From Ottelia alismoides (lineage: Eukaryota > Streptophyta > Magnoliopsida > Alismatales > Hydrocharitaceae), in assembly GCA_037367405.1 (NCBI GenBank), contig JAZKJV010006950.1:124001-188000 (forward strand): a DNA stretch of 64,000 nucleotides, given 5' to 3'. This document shows, one piece after another, positions 23,084 to 35,647 of this stretch (its first letter is position 1; every line of letters begins with the position of its first letter). Both the position numbers and the translations under genes were made by a program. The notes beneath the pieces were generated by a model, which saw nothing but the letters and a program-made list of their open reading frames with translations, did no database searches and had not been told where the DNA came from.

Positions 23084-26000
23084 AGTTCTGCACAAGAACC
23101 AATTTCATTAGTCATAATGATGGTTGTTTGCAAGTATAACTGATTATGCTTTTCTTTTCTTGAGATTACTATACAGATATTAAATGCAAAAGGTGGTACG
23201 CGTAGTTATTGAAATCAAATGTCATTCACTTTCTCCCAGACTCGCGACAAGTCGGAGGACTACCGCTATACGAGAACCTAATGTGATTTGAATTATTGTG
23301 AATGTATATAGGGGGTACCTCTACTCAAATACTATTTCTTGTGGCGCCTTGAGATCTGGATTAACCATTTACATGACATTCACATTATCTAGTTAGTGAT
23401 TGATTGTAGTAAGTTACAGAAATATAGGGAAATTTTTTCATGTGTTTTAATGACATTCACAATGATTAATAAGTTACATTAAGACATATGTTACCAAAGA
23501 AACATTGCATTAATTCCCATATAATATAACATGTATAAAACGAAAATTTATCATTCTATACATGTATCCCAAAAATGTGACAGAAGAGAAGGTAAGCACA
23601 AAAGAGATACAATTACCTGTACAAGGCCATCATGTCTATCGTCAAAAGACAATCATCGTCTGAACACCCAGCTAAGAAACCTGCTAATCAATTACTATGT
23701 TGCAGGCTCCTTTCTTGACATCCATATTAGGGACAAGGACAAATCAACAAAAGTTGTGTACAAACATTCAATATTTAAACATAACAGGAGTTTAAGTGGT
23801 TACAAAAGGAAGCAAATAGATATGTAATGACATCATACAATAATTTAACTACTTGCATGGAAAAAAAGGTTATCTAACTACTGAGTACACTAATCCCTTT
23901 CTCATTTACCACACCCCAAGTCATTTCTTAGAAATTCATTTATTAATTCAAGAAATTCAAGCTCACAATAAAATCGAGGAAGATACTTGTATCCAAGACC
24001 CATGCACTACGCGACCGATGTCCAAACTGGGCATTCTAAATTCAGCCAAGTTTAGGATCACCGTGCCCTTACACAATCAAGTGTAAGAAGCACCTTGATC
24101 ATCACAAATATTTGTCATCATTGATGCTTGCCAACCTTAAATTTGCGTCATCATCCATTAACAAACCAAAGGTGTACCTTGACCAAATGATCTAGATAAT
24201 AGCAATGGCTACAAGTTTGTCATTCCTGGGTGCGACTAACACATGTATGCTTAATTCCAAAGTTTTAAACAATGATAGTGATTGGATAAACATGACTATG
24301 GCTGATTCAAAGTACATCTATTACATAATGTGAATACAAACTATTGGGTGAAAGAGTGACAAGATCCTTAGCATATGAAGTGAAGGAGTCATAGGAAGGA
24401 AAAGACAAAAATGCTCATGAACAGTTGCCTCGTCTATTCAAAACAACGACAAGCATACGAGAAACAAAATAAAGGCAAGTTAACACAGCAGAATAATATC
24501 ACAATCCAAATCACAAGTGAGCTTAAATGAACCATTCTCATTAGTATCTAATCAACAACAAAAAATTGAATAAAACCCCCAAAATTTTGCAATTCAATAT
24601 CTAATCAGAGCAGAAACATGACTAAAATCTCCAAATTTTTAGCTATTTTACTAAGCTAATCAGCAATACATGCAATAAAAATCTCATAAATTTTTCAACA
24701 CTCCGTATTAGTTCAACAATAGAATTGTGCATAAAAACCCAATAAAATTTCTCAAACATTCAGTGTTAATCAGTAGCAGAATTTGACATTTAAACCCTAA
24801 ATTTTCTCAACTAATAACTAATCAGTAGCAATTAAGCAGCACAAAAATGTATGAACCCCACTCCCCCCCCCCCAATTTTTTTAATTATTCATTGAAAATC
24901 GGTAATAGAATTTGACATTAAAACACCCAATTTTCTCCACTAATCAACAACAATTGAGAAGCACAGACATGCAAATTAATACCCTCAAATTCTCAATTTA
25001 TCAGTGGAAATTCAGCAATATATACATGCAAATAAATACCCTCAAATTTTCAATTTATCAGTGGAAATTAAGCAGCATAAACATACAAATTAATACCCTC
25101 AAATTCTTAATTCATCAATGAAAATTTAGCGGCATATACATGTAATTTAATACCCCCAAAACTTGTCAGTGGAAATTCAACAATATATTCATGCAAATTA
25201 ATACACAAATTCTCAATTTATAAGTAGAAATTCAACAACATATACATGCAAATTAATACCCCAAATTCTCAATTTATCATTGAAAATTCAACAGCATATA
25301 CATGGAAATTAATACCCCCAAATTATTAATTTATTAGTGAAATTTCAGAAGTATATATATGCAATTTAATATCCTCATATTTTCAATATATCACTAGAAA
25401 TTCAGCAGCATATACATGCAAATTAATACCCCCCAAATTCTCAGTTTATCATTAGAAATTCGGTAGCATATACATGCAAATTTATACCCTCAAATTCTAT
25501 ATATATCCATGGAAATTCAGAGCATATACATGTAAAATAATACCTCTAAATTCTCCTAAAATTTTAGGAGAAGAAGAGAATAGAAGAATTTTCATGGATT
25601 GACAACAAAAGGGGAGATATTATTGTCCATTTAATCTTTGGAATGAAATAATTCGGATCAACAAAGCAGTAGCTTCAGCAACAACAACCACAAGGAGAAG
25701 AAATGGAGATGTATTTGGTTTCTTATTGAGAAATAAAGAAAATATGGGGATGAGGGAGAAGAAGGGGTTAAGAGGTTTCAGGCGTTAGAAATAGAGGAAG
25801 GGGGTTCATGTGGAAACAATTTGGGGAGGGGAAAGTACACGTGTAATAAAAATTTATTTATTTATTTATTTAATGTGAAGTGTTGAGAAAATATGTAGCA
25901 TGTATATTTTTTAACTTTCTTTTCTATTCCTAACATAACATTCAAATCGTCGTAAATTTCATCTTTAGTCTCCGATTTGGGCATATACGGGATTGTTTCG

Positions 26001-26403
26001 ACCACCTTGGAATGACGAAGAAAATGAGTCCAATATTCATATTTTTTTTGACAGAAGAAGCGCATAGAGATCGTAATTTTACATTATAGATTCACTATTA
26101 AATTTTATGATTATAACTTATAATACAACCTACGATCAAGAAACGGTCGATTTCGTTGATTCCACTTTGTTGAGGCAGACTTAGTGTTGGTTTCCGTTCA
26201 TTTTTTTCATTCAGATTGTGTCACAGACTTTTCTATAGATGTGAGGTTCAATACGATCGCTTTTTTAGTTAGTCGCATCCAGACGGGATCTGATATACTA
26301 ATCTGGTTTCATTCGATATTAATTGGATTTTTGTTGGGTCACGCATACCCAAGTTGGGTAGGATTCGATTTCGGATCTGGGTGGTTCTGACCTGAGCATT
26401 ACA
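23084..26403 (-). repeat. Gypsy E leader and probable 5' LTR
   Basis: On the minus strand the stretch begins at 26403 with TGTAATGCTCAGGTCAGAAC, close to the TGTAA-type LTR start of many chromoviruses, and leads toward the gag start at 23083. A pyrimidine-rich region with a CACGTG motif lies at 25640-25850, and a 57-bp tandem array follows at 24964-25556. I cannot place the inner LTR end or a clear tRNA-Met PBS. The rest of the interval (23100-24900) shows no coding signal. Confidence 0.5.
24964..25556. repeat. 57-bp tandem repeat array, about 11 units
   Basis: The phrase CATGCAAATTAATACC recurs at 24968, 25025, 25082, 25139, 25190, 25245, 25301, 25358, 25415, 25473 and 25529, mostly 55-58 bp apart. 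Each unit continues with CAAATTCTCAATTTATCAGT and GGAAATTCAGCA-like text. More diverged relatives of the unit extend left to about 24540. A C-homopolymer lies at 24863-24873. Confidence 0.9.
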
Positions 26404-28869
26404 GTAGTGAATACAAACTAATACTGACCATGAGAGTAGGTCAAGTATTGACCTAATTGATAAGGATTAAATTAGGAGGCGATAAGGTCATTAACCTATA
26501 AAAATATCATAAATCCAAATTCACATTGTGCATATTCACCGTATTCATTATATATATCTTATACTATTTTATTTATCATTAAAAAAACTCAAATAAAAAT
26601 ATTTTCTTTATGAAACTTGTACATAAAATGTGCTTTAAATAATAAAAATATTTGCAAAAATAGATTGACATAATACTTAGAAAAAGCCTTAAAACCAGAA
26701 TTGAAAGCTAAATATCTTCTCCATATGAATTCAAAAAGAATCAAACTCACTTTCATTGTGCTTGAATTAAAATAATCTCCAAAATGAGAATGATTCCATA
26801 AAATTTGGAGTTAAGATGTGAAAGTCGGCTTTTTGGAGATGTTAGTATACTTATCCAAATGTATATGTATGTATGTATGTATTTGATTCTTGATATTTTT
26901 GTACCTATGGAGTTTTTAATGTTTTTTACAAATTTTATATAATTTATAAAAAAAATTAAAATATAAAAAGTTAAAAAAAATAATAAATAATAAATGTATT
27001 TTGTTATATAGGTATAAGGTACCTATATTGTATATATAAGTTATTATTTGTACTAATAAATAAACCCATAAAATAAAATGAAAATATATTTATAAATCTT
27101 AGGTTATTATTTAAATTAATATAATATAAATTTTTTATATATTTATAAAAAATAACTAAATAAAAATATGGTAAAATGGGTGTGTCCCCTATGGGAGCTA
27201 ACTTGGTTCCCCCCGCCCCATTTTCCCCATATTTTTTATTTTTTTGAAACATGAATCTGTGAAAATTCATCATTATATTCCTATATTATATCATTCAAAT
27301 TTCATATAAAACAGAGACTTCAGAGGCCCCCATCTAGACAACCATTTTTTAATGGTCGTAGAATTGTTGAAATAGACTCTGTCTGGATGGAGGTCATCGA
27401 AGTCTTTATTTCATATGAAATTTGAATGATATAATATATGGATATAATTATGAAAATAAACTATAATAAAATAAAAAAAATATGTGTTAATGCAATGGGG
27501 GAGCCAAGTTAGGTTTCCTTAGGGGGCAGCCTCATTTTACCCTTAAAAATATGTATACTATGTATATATGCCATTTATATTGTAAATACTCGTATTTTAA
27601 TAATTTAACCTTGTAAATTAAAATATTTAATTTATAAAAAATTATTATAAAATGTTTTATTAAATTATAAACATCCGTTATTTTGATAGGATTTTAATTT
27701 GAAGATAATTTATATTTACTTACTACTTATTCTCATTTTATTTTTCATATTTTTTGTCCTTTTCTATTGTCCTTATTCGGGTCGGCCTCTCATTGGCGGG
27801 GTTTGGGTTTGTTGACTCAATGGTCAATTGACCCTCTTCTTTCCAGCCCGACTCCAGCCACCGGATCCACCTTCTTCACTAAAATACCTAGACTGAATCC
27901 CGAGGTTGTATCATCTGATTTCTTAGCTTGTTGATCCACCTAATAACATAGATTTTCACCAGATTAATTTTACCCAAATCCAACTCAGTTTGCACATGTT
28001 CTTCCCATTTGAATGTTGCATCTCCTCGCACAGATCTCCCTTCTCTCGTTGATATGTTTCCCTCCATTTCCCCAAGCTTGAGTGTTCCAGAGTAGTGGAT
28101 TCATAACATGAATCGACTTCCATCGATTGGGAGCACATGAGATTGGAGGAGAAGCAAGATCCAGTCCTACGGTAACCTTCAAGTGATTGTGAATGAGTGT
28201 CCAGATTTGGAACCCTGTCCAGGCAAAGAACCACTGATTCCATCCCATTTTCAATTCCATATAATTTGGATTAGTTTTCCTGCAATTTGATTGTAATTTT
28301 AATTTAATTTATAATCGATTTCTTAGATCTGTATGAGTAGATCTGGTACCATCCTCCTATATGATCGATCGGATGTTTTCAACCTCTTATTTGTACCCCT
28401 TTCAACCAATCCTCTTCACCTTATCAGCTGATCCGCGTATCCATCTCCTTCCATGATCTGACCACCATTGATCTCTATATCATAGCTTTGATCTTCATCC
28501 ATCATCTCTGCTAATATCGCCATCCATTGTCCTTTCTTCCTTGTCTAATAACATTGGTTGAGGCTTTAGAAGCTTTGAGCCTTCTATAATAACTGTTGCA
28601 TGTGTCTCGAGGAAGTGTTAAGTAGTAGAGATCGAATCTAAAGCCACCATCAGTGGCAAGCATAGGTGCAGCATGGATAGGTCTCTAATCAGCAAGACAT
28701 GGACTTCGATCTCGCCATTTGTCTACATGGAGTGCTAGGAGGAGTCAATCATATTCTTTACAGCTGAGATCTAGATGAAACGAGAGTAGATTGAGGAGAT
28801 CTATGTTTATCAGAAGAGGCATTCATCGATTTTCTTCCTTCAGCCTTCAGAGATGTTCTATCGTGAACG
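26404..28869. other. Spacer, AT-rich then GC-richer, with a MITE
   Basis: From 26404 to 27760 the sequence is AT-rich with a (TATG)n run near 26866-26883. A foldback element is inserted at 27168. From 27760 to 28860 it is GC-richer and recalls the GC-rich part of LTR-like fragment H (TTGACTC/GGTCAA-type text). It may be another gypsy LTR piece, but no ends are visible. Overlapping minus-strand frames at 27956-28260 show no domain. Confidence 0.45.
27168..27543. mobile_element. Foldback MITE with 7-bp TSD
   Basis: A 376-bp imperfect palindrome. The outer ends are ATGGTAAAATGGG and, reversed, AGGGTAAAATGAGG. Inner arm text such as ATATCATTCAAATTTCATAT (27289) recurs inverted near 27412-27433. 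TAAAAAT flanks both sides (27161-27167 and 27544-27550), with a possible eighth base mismatched (A/T). There is no coding capacity. A 7-8 bp duplication would suit hAT-type mobilisation; a Mutator-type foldback is the alternative. Confidence 0.7.
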
Positions 28870-30582
28870 GGGAGTCCCTGATCTGATCTCAATAAAATAC
28901 ATATCTTAATAAAAATGAACTAATATTGTATATTTATCTTATAAATAAGTCCACAAAATAATTCAAATTAAAAATTAAAAATAAAAATAGGTGTTGAAAA
29001 TTATTTGTAGATAATCCTCTTAAATATCCAAATGTCAATTTTTGATTCTATCCAAGTATACATGTGTTTTATAAAGGATTTATCAATATGGATAAGTATA
29101 CATGTGATTCTATCCGGGTTAGTAATAATATGGATTTATCAATGTGTATGTGTGTGTTTAATAAGGGATTTTAAGCTAAAATAAATGAATAAAGATGATG
29201 AAATGCATATTCATCACTCGAGCATGACATGTTCTTGATCGTTGTTGATTCTATCTAAGTACTATGCCTTGAAGATACATCCACAACAAATTAAAAAAAA
29301 AGTTGCATCACAAGATTCAGATAATACCACTCAAAAACTCTTCCTTTAAGCTTTCATATTTTCTTCCTTTCTTCTTTTCTTCTTTTTGTTTTCAGTTTTC
29401 GTTAATTAAAAAAATGTTTGTATCACCCCTTCTTGTCAGTACTCTACACTTAGAATGTGCTTTGTCCTAAGTATAGGGAGTGTACACCCGGAGTGATTTT
29501 ATTCTTTGATCGTCTCCACAATCTCCTCTTCTTGTCTATACATATTGATATCTTACCCTAAGTATAGGGGGAGATAGTCTGAGTACGATCTGTTCATTTC
29601 CATCCTTGACCCTCCCTGCTTTGTGTACAGTCTGTTATACTTAGGATTGTTTGATCCTAAGTACAGGGGGACGGTCGACTTCTTATTTGTTCATATGTTT
29701 ATTCTTTAGGCTTTTCTATACTCAGTACGAGTTATGTCTTCTCTTTTTCTCTCTGACCTATGTGGACATAGCTCAAGCTATGTATAGGGGGATCGTATAT
29801 ATTGTGTATATACTTTAGCCATAACACGTACTTTTGTATTTTCAATAAGTATGGCTAAAAAATATAGAAAATACTATAAAATTCATTAATATCACGTAAT
29901 AAAAGGATGCATATTATTCCTCAAAGTTTTCAAATACTTATTAATAAATTAGGTAAAAATATTTTGCAAAATGTTCGAATGATAATTTGAAAATCCCTTT
30001 GAAAAATCTTTTGAAAGTTGTTTGAAAATATTTTGTATAACATTTTCAACCATTGTAAAATATTTTGTTTGTAAAAACATCTTTGCCTTATGTGAAATAA
30101 AAATATTTGAAAAATGATTTGCAAATAGTTTGAAAATGGTTGCAAAAATATTTTTAAAAATCTATATACAATGTTTAAAAAACCATTGCAAAATGATTTT
30201 AAAATGTGTGTAAGTGTTTGTAAAAGCTATTTGTAAAATAAATATTTTGGACTATAATTTTCAAAAATTATTTGGAAAATGATTTTTAAATAAGCTTGAA
30301 TAATTTATACATCACACCAAAAATTCTTTATTAGATTGTATATAAATGATCACTTACACCTTGTAAATTCTTAAAAACTTAACTCTTGTAACTATAAGAC
30401 GCAGCCCCATGTAAAAATTTGTAGCTATCTTTATCCAAAATTTTTGTTTTTTAAAATCCCAAAAAAAAATCGTAAAAATCTTTTAAAAATCTCCAAAAAA
30501 TGCATTTGCATCATCTTTGTCAAAAATCCATAAAAAGTTCAAAAGTTTGAAAATTGCATCACAAAAATATTTTTCTACATAG
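28870..30582 (+). other. Gypsy G 3' UTR, left part
   Basis: No protein domain on either strand. The stretch contains an array of AAGTATAGGGGG motifs (29444-29792) like the one in the F 3' UTR but on the plus strand, so it is assigned to a plus-strand relative of F. The left edge is approximate. 29920-30300 is a low-complexity tract built from TTTGAAAAT/TTTGCAAAA variants. The sequence continues at 41282 beyond copia D, as shown by the exact CATAG duplication. Confidence 0.6.
29444..29792 (+). repeat. Array of PPT-like hairpins in G 3' UTR
   Basis: CCTAAGTATAGGGAG at 29466, CCTAAGTATAGGGGGA at 29557, CCTAAGTACAGGGGG at 29655 and CTATGTATAGGGGGA at 29778 are spaced 91, 98 and 123 bp. The first and third are preceded by inverted partners (CTACACTTAG at 29444; TTATACTTAGG from 29635), forming stem-loops. 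Confidence 0.85.
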
Positions 30583-30587
30583 CATAG
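30583..30587. repeat. Target site duplication of copia D, left
   Basis: CATAG, repeated exactly at 41277-41281. Confidence 0.9.
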
Positions 30588-33101
30588 TGAAGAATATGGA
30601 ATTATCCTCAAGTGCATCATGGAAGCGTGATCGTCATAGCGGATACGACAAAGAACCACTAGTCATACTAGTTGTTGGGTGCAGCGGAATTTAAAATTTT
30701 TTCATTCGATGAAACCACATGATCTGAGAATGATTCTCAGATTGTTTCATCTATAACCACAACAAGTATAATGCAATACCTCTTGAAGCGTGGTTGATCG
30801 AGTCTCTAAGAGAAGAGACCTCCTGTCTCAAGTCCGATCGTCGGTGAGACCGCTTGCGAGCACGGGGATGAACCGCATTGTCCTTGCAATCCAAGAACTT
30901 GATCCAAGCGTAGTTGCTCCTGATCTCATCGCATGAGATCGAACGTCTCCTTCGTGAGTGCAGCACTCCAAGAAGACGGAGAACCGAAGAACGTCGAAGC
31001 GGCGGTGCGGTGGCAAGAGCGTCGACGATTCTCTCCTCTAGGGTATGGTGGACGGCCACCAATATTAGAGGGAGAGAGGGTTGTCGTGTATGAAGAAAGA
31101 GAGAGAGAGAGAGCTCCAATATTTCATGTAATGAGAGAGCATGGTATGCCTCTCTATTTATAGGATTTTGGGATCCATGGATCTCAATCCATGGGACATA
31201 TAAAATCAATAGGTGAGATTGATTTATGTCAATCCAATGGCCAAGATTGTTGTTGTCAAAAAACAACAAATTTAGGTTAAAATATATTTGACAAAATCAA
31301 ATATAAATTAGTCCTAAATCAACCCAATAAATAAGGAGAGAATGTACATGGAGATTTCATCTCCATGCACCTTCCATGTGGACAGCCACCCTTTCCTATT
31401 AGGAATAGGGTGCCGCCCACCCTTTCCATGGGGAGAGCAATCTCATGATAATTCATGAGATTGCATATCTCCATGGAAATCTCTCTTTATTTATTTGCAA
31501 CAAATTTGTTGGGTTTTATTCTTAAAAAATAATTCACAACTATATTTGAGAATATTGCAATCTTGCCATGGAAAAATTATGAATCATATTCACAACCCAA
31601 AGCAACATATAATTTACATTGTCAATTAATTACACAATGTGTATCCAATATACATAATAATTAGTCAACACATATAAATTATAATTAGCTTTCTTTAATA
31701 CATTATAAATCGCATTTATAATATATTATGAATAATTGGATATTTCTATCCACATTATTCTTATCCATAATAATTAAATCACATTTAATTATATTGGATA
31801 ATTTCTTCATACATCAAGATGATTAAATCACATTTAATCATGATTTCTTCATTGCTTAGATCTTATGGAATTATTCTCGAACCCTTCAAGAATAATGCAA
31901 TCTCTCCACAGATACTTGGAGATAAGGACAGGGTGATTGTATTGTTCCATGTATAGTGACTTGGATGTTGAGATCATATCTCAAATCCAGATCCCATGGA
32001 CTTCCCACTGATGCTTGATCAAATCAAGACCGTAGACCTAATCTTCTCATTGCATCTGAATCTCATTCAGATCAATGTCCAGTTCATGGACTAAGATTAG
32101 GTCACTTCTCTAATGAGAGGAGTCACTAAAATCCAAACATGATTCATCACTCCCTCAGAATGGAAGCGTCATGGTTATACAATCGTATATGATCACATTA
32201 CCCTCAGGTATTCCCAATACATGTACATCCTGCATATTGGAAGACCTATGATCATTCTGAAGATAAAGATCACTTTTACACTGTCATCTTCAAGGTTAGA
32301 TCATTAAGTTTCTCAATCTTGGTCATTGGGATTTGGTATAGATCATATGCTTTCACAAAGCATATATCTTACCTTCAAATTCATGTCATGCTTCCAAAGC
32401 ATGACGACCATGCATGGAATTTGTTCAGTCCCAATACCTCATGAGTGAGCTCATGTCTCCCGGTTCACAAGTGAACCTGTATGATCCCTTTGAGAGATCG
32501 TATTACTCATACGTTCTTACATGCACACCAGCTCGCCGGTGTATAGACCTTGGTTAGGTCATCAACCTATTGGTCTGCCAAATGTACACACTCAGACATA
32601 TAGCAACACATCTATCTCCGGTCATAGGATGCATGCCTGTGTTGTGACAGTATTCAACGTAGGTCCTTGGTTATCTCGATCTCATCAAGTCAACCCATTG
32701 ACTCAACTAACCTGACACCTCTGAATCATTATTCCCAAGCAGAGGACCTGCATCAAGAGGTTAGTCAGATATCAGCCATATGATATAGGATTGCCATCTC
32801 CTACTCAGGCTGGAGATCATCACTTAATAATCATTTGATGATGCTTGATGAGTCCTCTATCTAACTCCTTAGATATTCATCCAAGCATCAGCCTCTATGA
32901 TTCATCTAATGAATCAACAGCTGTATGATCATCAAGTTGGCCATGGTACATAACCCTTATTGTACAGAGGGACCCTATAGTGCATTCATTCATTAATCTC
33001 AGAAAGGGAGTGAAAAATAATCAATAACTTTCATTGATCATTTATTCATTACAATAACATTTATTGTAGAAATGGTTCGCCCGGGGCTCACATTGCTAAC
33101 A
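30588..33101 (-). repeat. D 3' LTR (2514 bp)
   Basis: In element orientation it starts TGTTAGCAATGTGAGCCC after the PPT and ends TATTCTTCA at the target duplication. It carries the family's palindromes near 31700-31840, the TATA-proximal hairpin (31175-31194) and the TATA box. Confidence 0.95.
31154..31162 (-). promoter_or_regulatory. TATA box of D 3' LTR
   Basis: The minus strand reads TATAAATAG, 12 bp downstream of the inverted repeat CCATGGAT/ATCCATGG at 31175-31194. Confidence 0.7.
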
Positions 33102-33116
33102 ATCTCCCACTAGCCC
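33102..33116 (-). promoter_or_regulatory. Polypurine tract of D
   Basis: The minus strand reads GGGCTAGTGGGAGAT, directly after the pol stop codon (33117-33119) and directly before the LTR. Confidence 0.9.
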
Positions 33117-34139
33117 TCAGAACCATTCAGGTACAATCTTTAAACCCATACTCATTACATGTTGGTCAAAAACCTTCTGTGTCAGAGGTTTGGTAAGGGG
33201 ATCAGCAACGTTGTCGGCAGAGGCCACCTTGATGATGATGATGTCACCACGCTTTTGTATCTCCCGAATGATGTGGTATTTCCTTTCCACGTGCTTGCTC
33301 TTTTGATGCCATATGGGTTCCTTTGCCTGGGCAATGGCTCCCGTGTTATCGCAGAGTAATGGGATGGGAGTATCAGAGGAAACTACGCCAAGCTCCAGGA
33401 CGAACTTGCGCAACCACACCGCCTCCTTTGCAGCATCCAATGCGGCAATGTATTCGGCTTCTGTAGTCGAATATGCAGTAGTGTCTTGCTTCTTGCTTCT
33501 CCAGCTCACAGCACCACCATTCAACAAGAACACAAACCCCGTTGTCGACTTTCGATCATCTACATCCGATTGGAAGTCAGAATCTGTATATCCCATGACT
33601 TGGAGATCACCATCTCCATAGACCAAGATGTAATCTTGCGTCCGTCTTAGATATTTGAATATGTTCTTTACTGCATTCCAGTGTTGTTCTCCATAGCAAG
33701 ATTGGTAACGACATACCACTCCCACTGCATGGCAGATATCTGGCCTAGTGCACATCATGCCATACATTAAGCTTCCTATGGCTGATGCATAAGGACATCC
33801 AGCCATGGCATTCTTCTCCTCAACAATTTGAGGAGCCATTCCTTTAGACAGGTGAATACCATGTCTTAAGGGTAGGAATCCTTTCTTGGAACTATCCATA
33901 TGGAATCGTTCAAGAATCTTCTTAATGTATCCATGTTGTGACAATCCCAAAATCCTCTTTTCTCGATTTCTGAACAACTTCAGGCCTAAGATGTAAGAGG
34001 CTTCTCCAAGATCTTTCATCTCAAAGGTATAGGATAGCCAAATCTTTACACTGGTCATCATCCCTGTATCATTCCCAATGATAAGGATGTCATCTACATA
34101 AAGCACGATGAACACAATGGCGCTCCCACTAAACTTCTT
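33117..34139 (-). pseudogene. D pol: RT C-terminus and RNase H
   Basis: The largest open stretch, about 332 residues from the first Met. The RT catalytic box YVDD is at residues 6-9 (FIVLYVDDILIIGND), followed by the copia-typical DLGEASYILGLK. RNase H follows, with GYTDSDFQSDVDDRKSTTGF, a TTEAEYIA block and ADNVADPLTKPL near the end. The frame closes with a normal TGA at 33117-33119 next to the PPT, so the C-terminus is natural. On the left it is in frame with the preceding RT block but separated by one stop codon (34140-34142). The catalytic residues look intact. RT copies element RNA into DNA and RNase H removes the RNA strand, both inside virus-like particles. Confidence 0.92.
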
Positions 34140-34634
34140 TTACACACAAGGTTCATCAGGATTTTGCACAAAATCATAACTCTTTATGGTTTCGTCAAAT
34201 CTGATGTTCCAGCTACGAGAAGCTTGTTTCAGCCCGTAGATGGATTTCTTCATTTTGCATACTTTGCCATCCTCAGTCATGAAGCCATGGGGCTGCTCCA
34301 TGTAGATATCCTCCTCGAGGTATCCATCGAGAAAAGCCGTCTTGACGTCCATCTGCCAGATGTTGTAGTCAAGATATGCAGCTATAGCTAGCAGTGTCCT
34401 GATGGATTTAAGCATAGCCATAGGAGAGAATGTCTCATCATAATCGATGCCTTCTCTTTGTGTGTAACCCTTTGCTACAAGCCATGCCTTAAAAGTCTCT
34501 ACTTTCCCATCAGGTCCCCTCTTTCTCTTGAAGATCCATTTACACCCAATGGGTTTTACCCCTTTAGGTGGATCCTCTAGGTTCCATACACCATTTTTAT
34601 GCATGGAGTCAATTTCTGATTTCATTGCTAGCAT
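34140..34634 (-). pseudogene. D pol: RT N-terminal half
   Basis: 164 residues of copia reverse transcriptase: CKWIFKRKRGPDGKVE, the LVAKGYTQREGIDYDETFSP block, QMDVKTAFLDG with the first catalytic Asp, EEDIYMEQPHGFM, and KKSIYGLKQASRSW near the end. It ends at a TAA (34140-34142) and is preceded by a TGA (34635-34637); both are in the same frame as the flanking pol blocks, so each is a single nonsense change and not a frameshift. The open start shown is only the first Met after the TGA and not a natural start. Confidence 0.9.
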
Positions 34635-35627
34635 TCATCTATCCATGTCTTGATCCGCAAGTGCTTGATTAAATGAAGTAGGATCAATGTCCGTCTCACT
34701 TGACACATGGAATCCATACCTTTCAGGTGGTGCAACCACCCTCGAACTCCTTCGAAGAGATATGTGTGTTTCATCTTTATTTACTTCTTCAGTTTCTGGT
34801 CTGTGAAGCTCAGAATCCTCTTGGGATTCAATGAGTTCCTCTACTTCATTTTTATCTTGACCTTTAAGGAAATCATCCTCTAGAAACTTCACATCTCTAG
34901 AGACAAAAACCTTTTGGGTCTCAGGGTCATAAAGCTGGTATCCAATACCATCTTTAACATACCCAATGAAGTAACACTCACGAGTGCGAGATTCCAGCTT
35001 ATTTGCGTCCACGTTCTTCGCATGGACCAAGCAACCCCAAACCCTCAAGTGATTGACACTAGGTTTGGTTCCATACCAGAGCTCAAGAGGAGTCTTAGGT
35101 ACATATTTGCTAGGAATCTTATTCAGGATATATATTGCAGTCTCTACTGCATATCCCAAGAAACTAAGATGTAAATGTGCTTTACTCATCATTGAACGGA
35201 CCATGTCCATGATGGTCCTATTGCGTCTTTCAGCAACACCATTAAGTTGGGGAGTTCCAGGAGGAGTGAGATTGGAAACAATTCCATTCTCCTTTAGGTA
35301 TTCCTTGAATTCATCTGATAGGTACTCGCCACCTCGATCAGATCGAATCCGTTTAATCTTCCTATCGGTTTGGTTCTCAACCAAAGCCTTGAGTTCTTTG
35401 AACTTTTCAAAGGTTTCAGACTTATGACGTAGTAGGAAGATAAACCCGTATCGTGAATGGCCATCAATAAACGTCAAATAATATCGATGTCCATTTAGAA
35501 TCGTGATATTGAAGGGACGACACACATCGGTATGTATTAGGTCAATAATACCTTCGCATCTTGTAACCTTATTACGGAAAGACATCCTAGTCATTTTACC
35601 TCGAATACAATGTTCACAGGTATGCAA
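34635..35627 (-). pseudogene. D pol: integrase
   Basis: 330 residues holding the cysteine half of the zinc finger (HTCEHCIRGK) and the rve core. The catalytic triad reads D34 (HTDVCRP), D97 (RSDRGGEY) and E133 (NGVAERRN), with the usual 35-residue D-E spacing. The C-terminal part includes the copia GKP-like WGCLVHAKN...ECYFIGY region and a variable acidic linker toward RT. It is joined to the upstream protease block by a 1-base frameshift near 35660 and to RT by the in-frame TGA at 34635-34637. The integrase would insert element DNA into chromosomes. The first Met is not a natural start. Confidence 0.92.
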
Positions 35628-35647
35628 AGATTGAACCTGTAGGAAAT

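Larger units (their letters stand above)
8438..26403 (-). mobile_element. Old Ty3/gypsy element E, split by F
   Basis: Two minus-strand parts of one decayed chromovirus-like element flank F. Pol runs from 10984 down to 8438; gag start, leader and probable 5' LTR lie at 22549-26403. The domain order protease, RT, RNase H, integrase is the gypsy order. The element stops at 8438, inside the integrase zinc-binding region, where copia copy 1 begins, and its 3' LTR is absent. Frame damage is extensive, so this is among the oldest layers in the window. Continuity across F is inferred from orientation and domain order; the 5-bp flanks of F match at only three positions. Confidence 0.75.

Noticed and set aside
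24964..25556. Regular repeats considered as a CRISPR array
   Set aside because: The whole unit repeats, with no unique spacers, and the context is a plant retrotransposon.
27956..28260. Two overlapping minus-strand open frames of 95 and 91 codons
   Set aside because: No recognisable domain, two frames open over the same bases, and no start context or neighbouring exon.
30751..31269. A 172-codon minus-strand open frame in copia D 3' LTR
   Set aside because: Only its second half is open in the twin LTR (39005-39244), it crosses the predicted TATA box, and no domain is recognisable.
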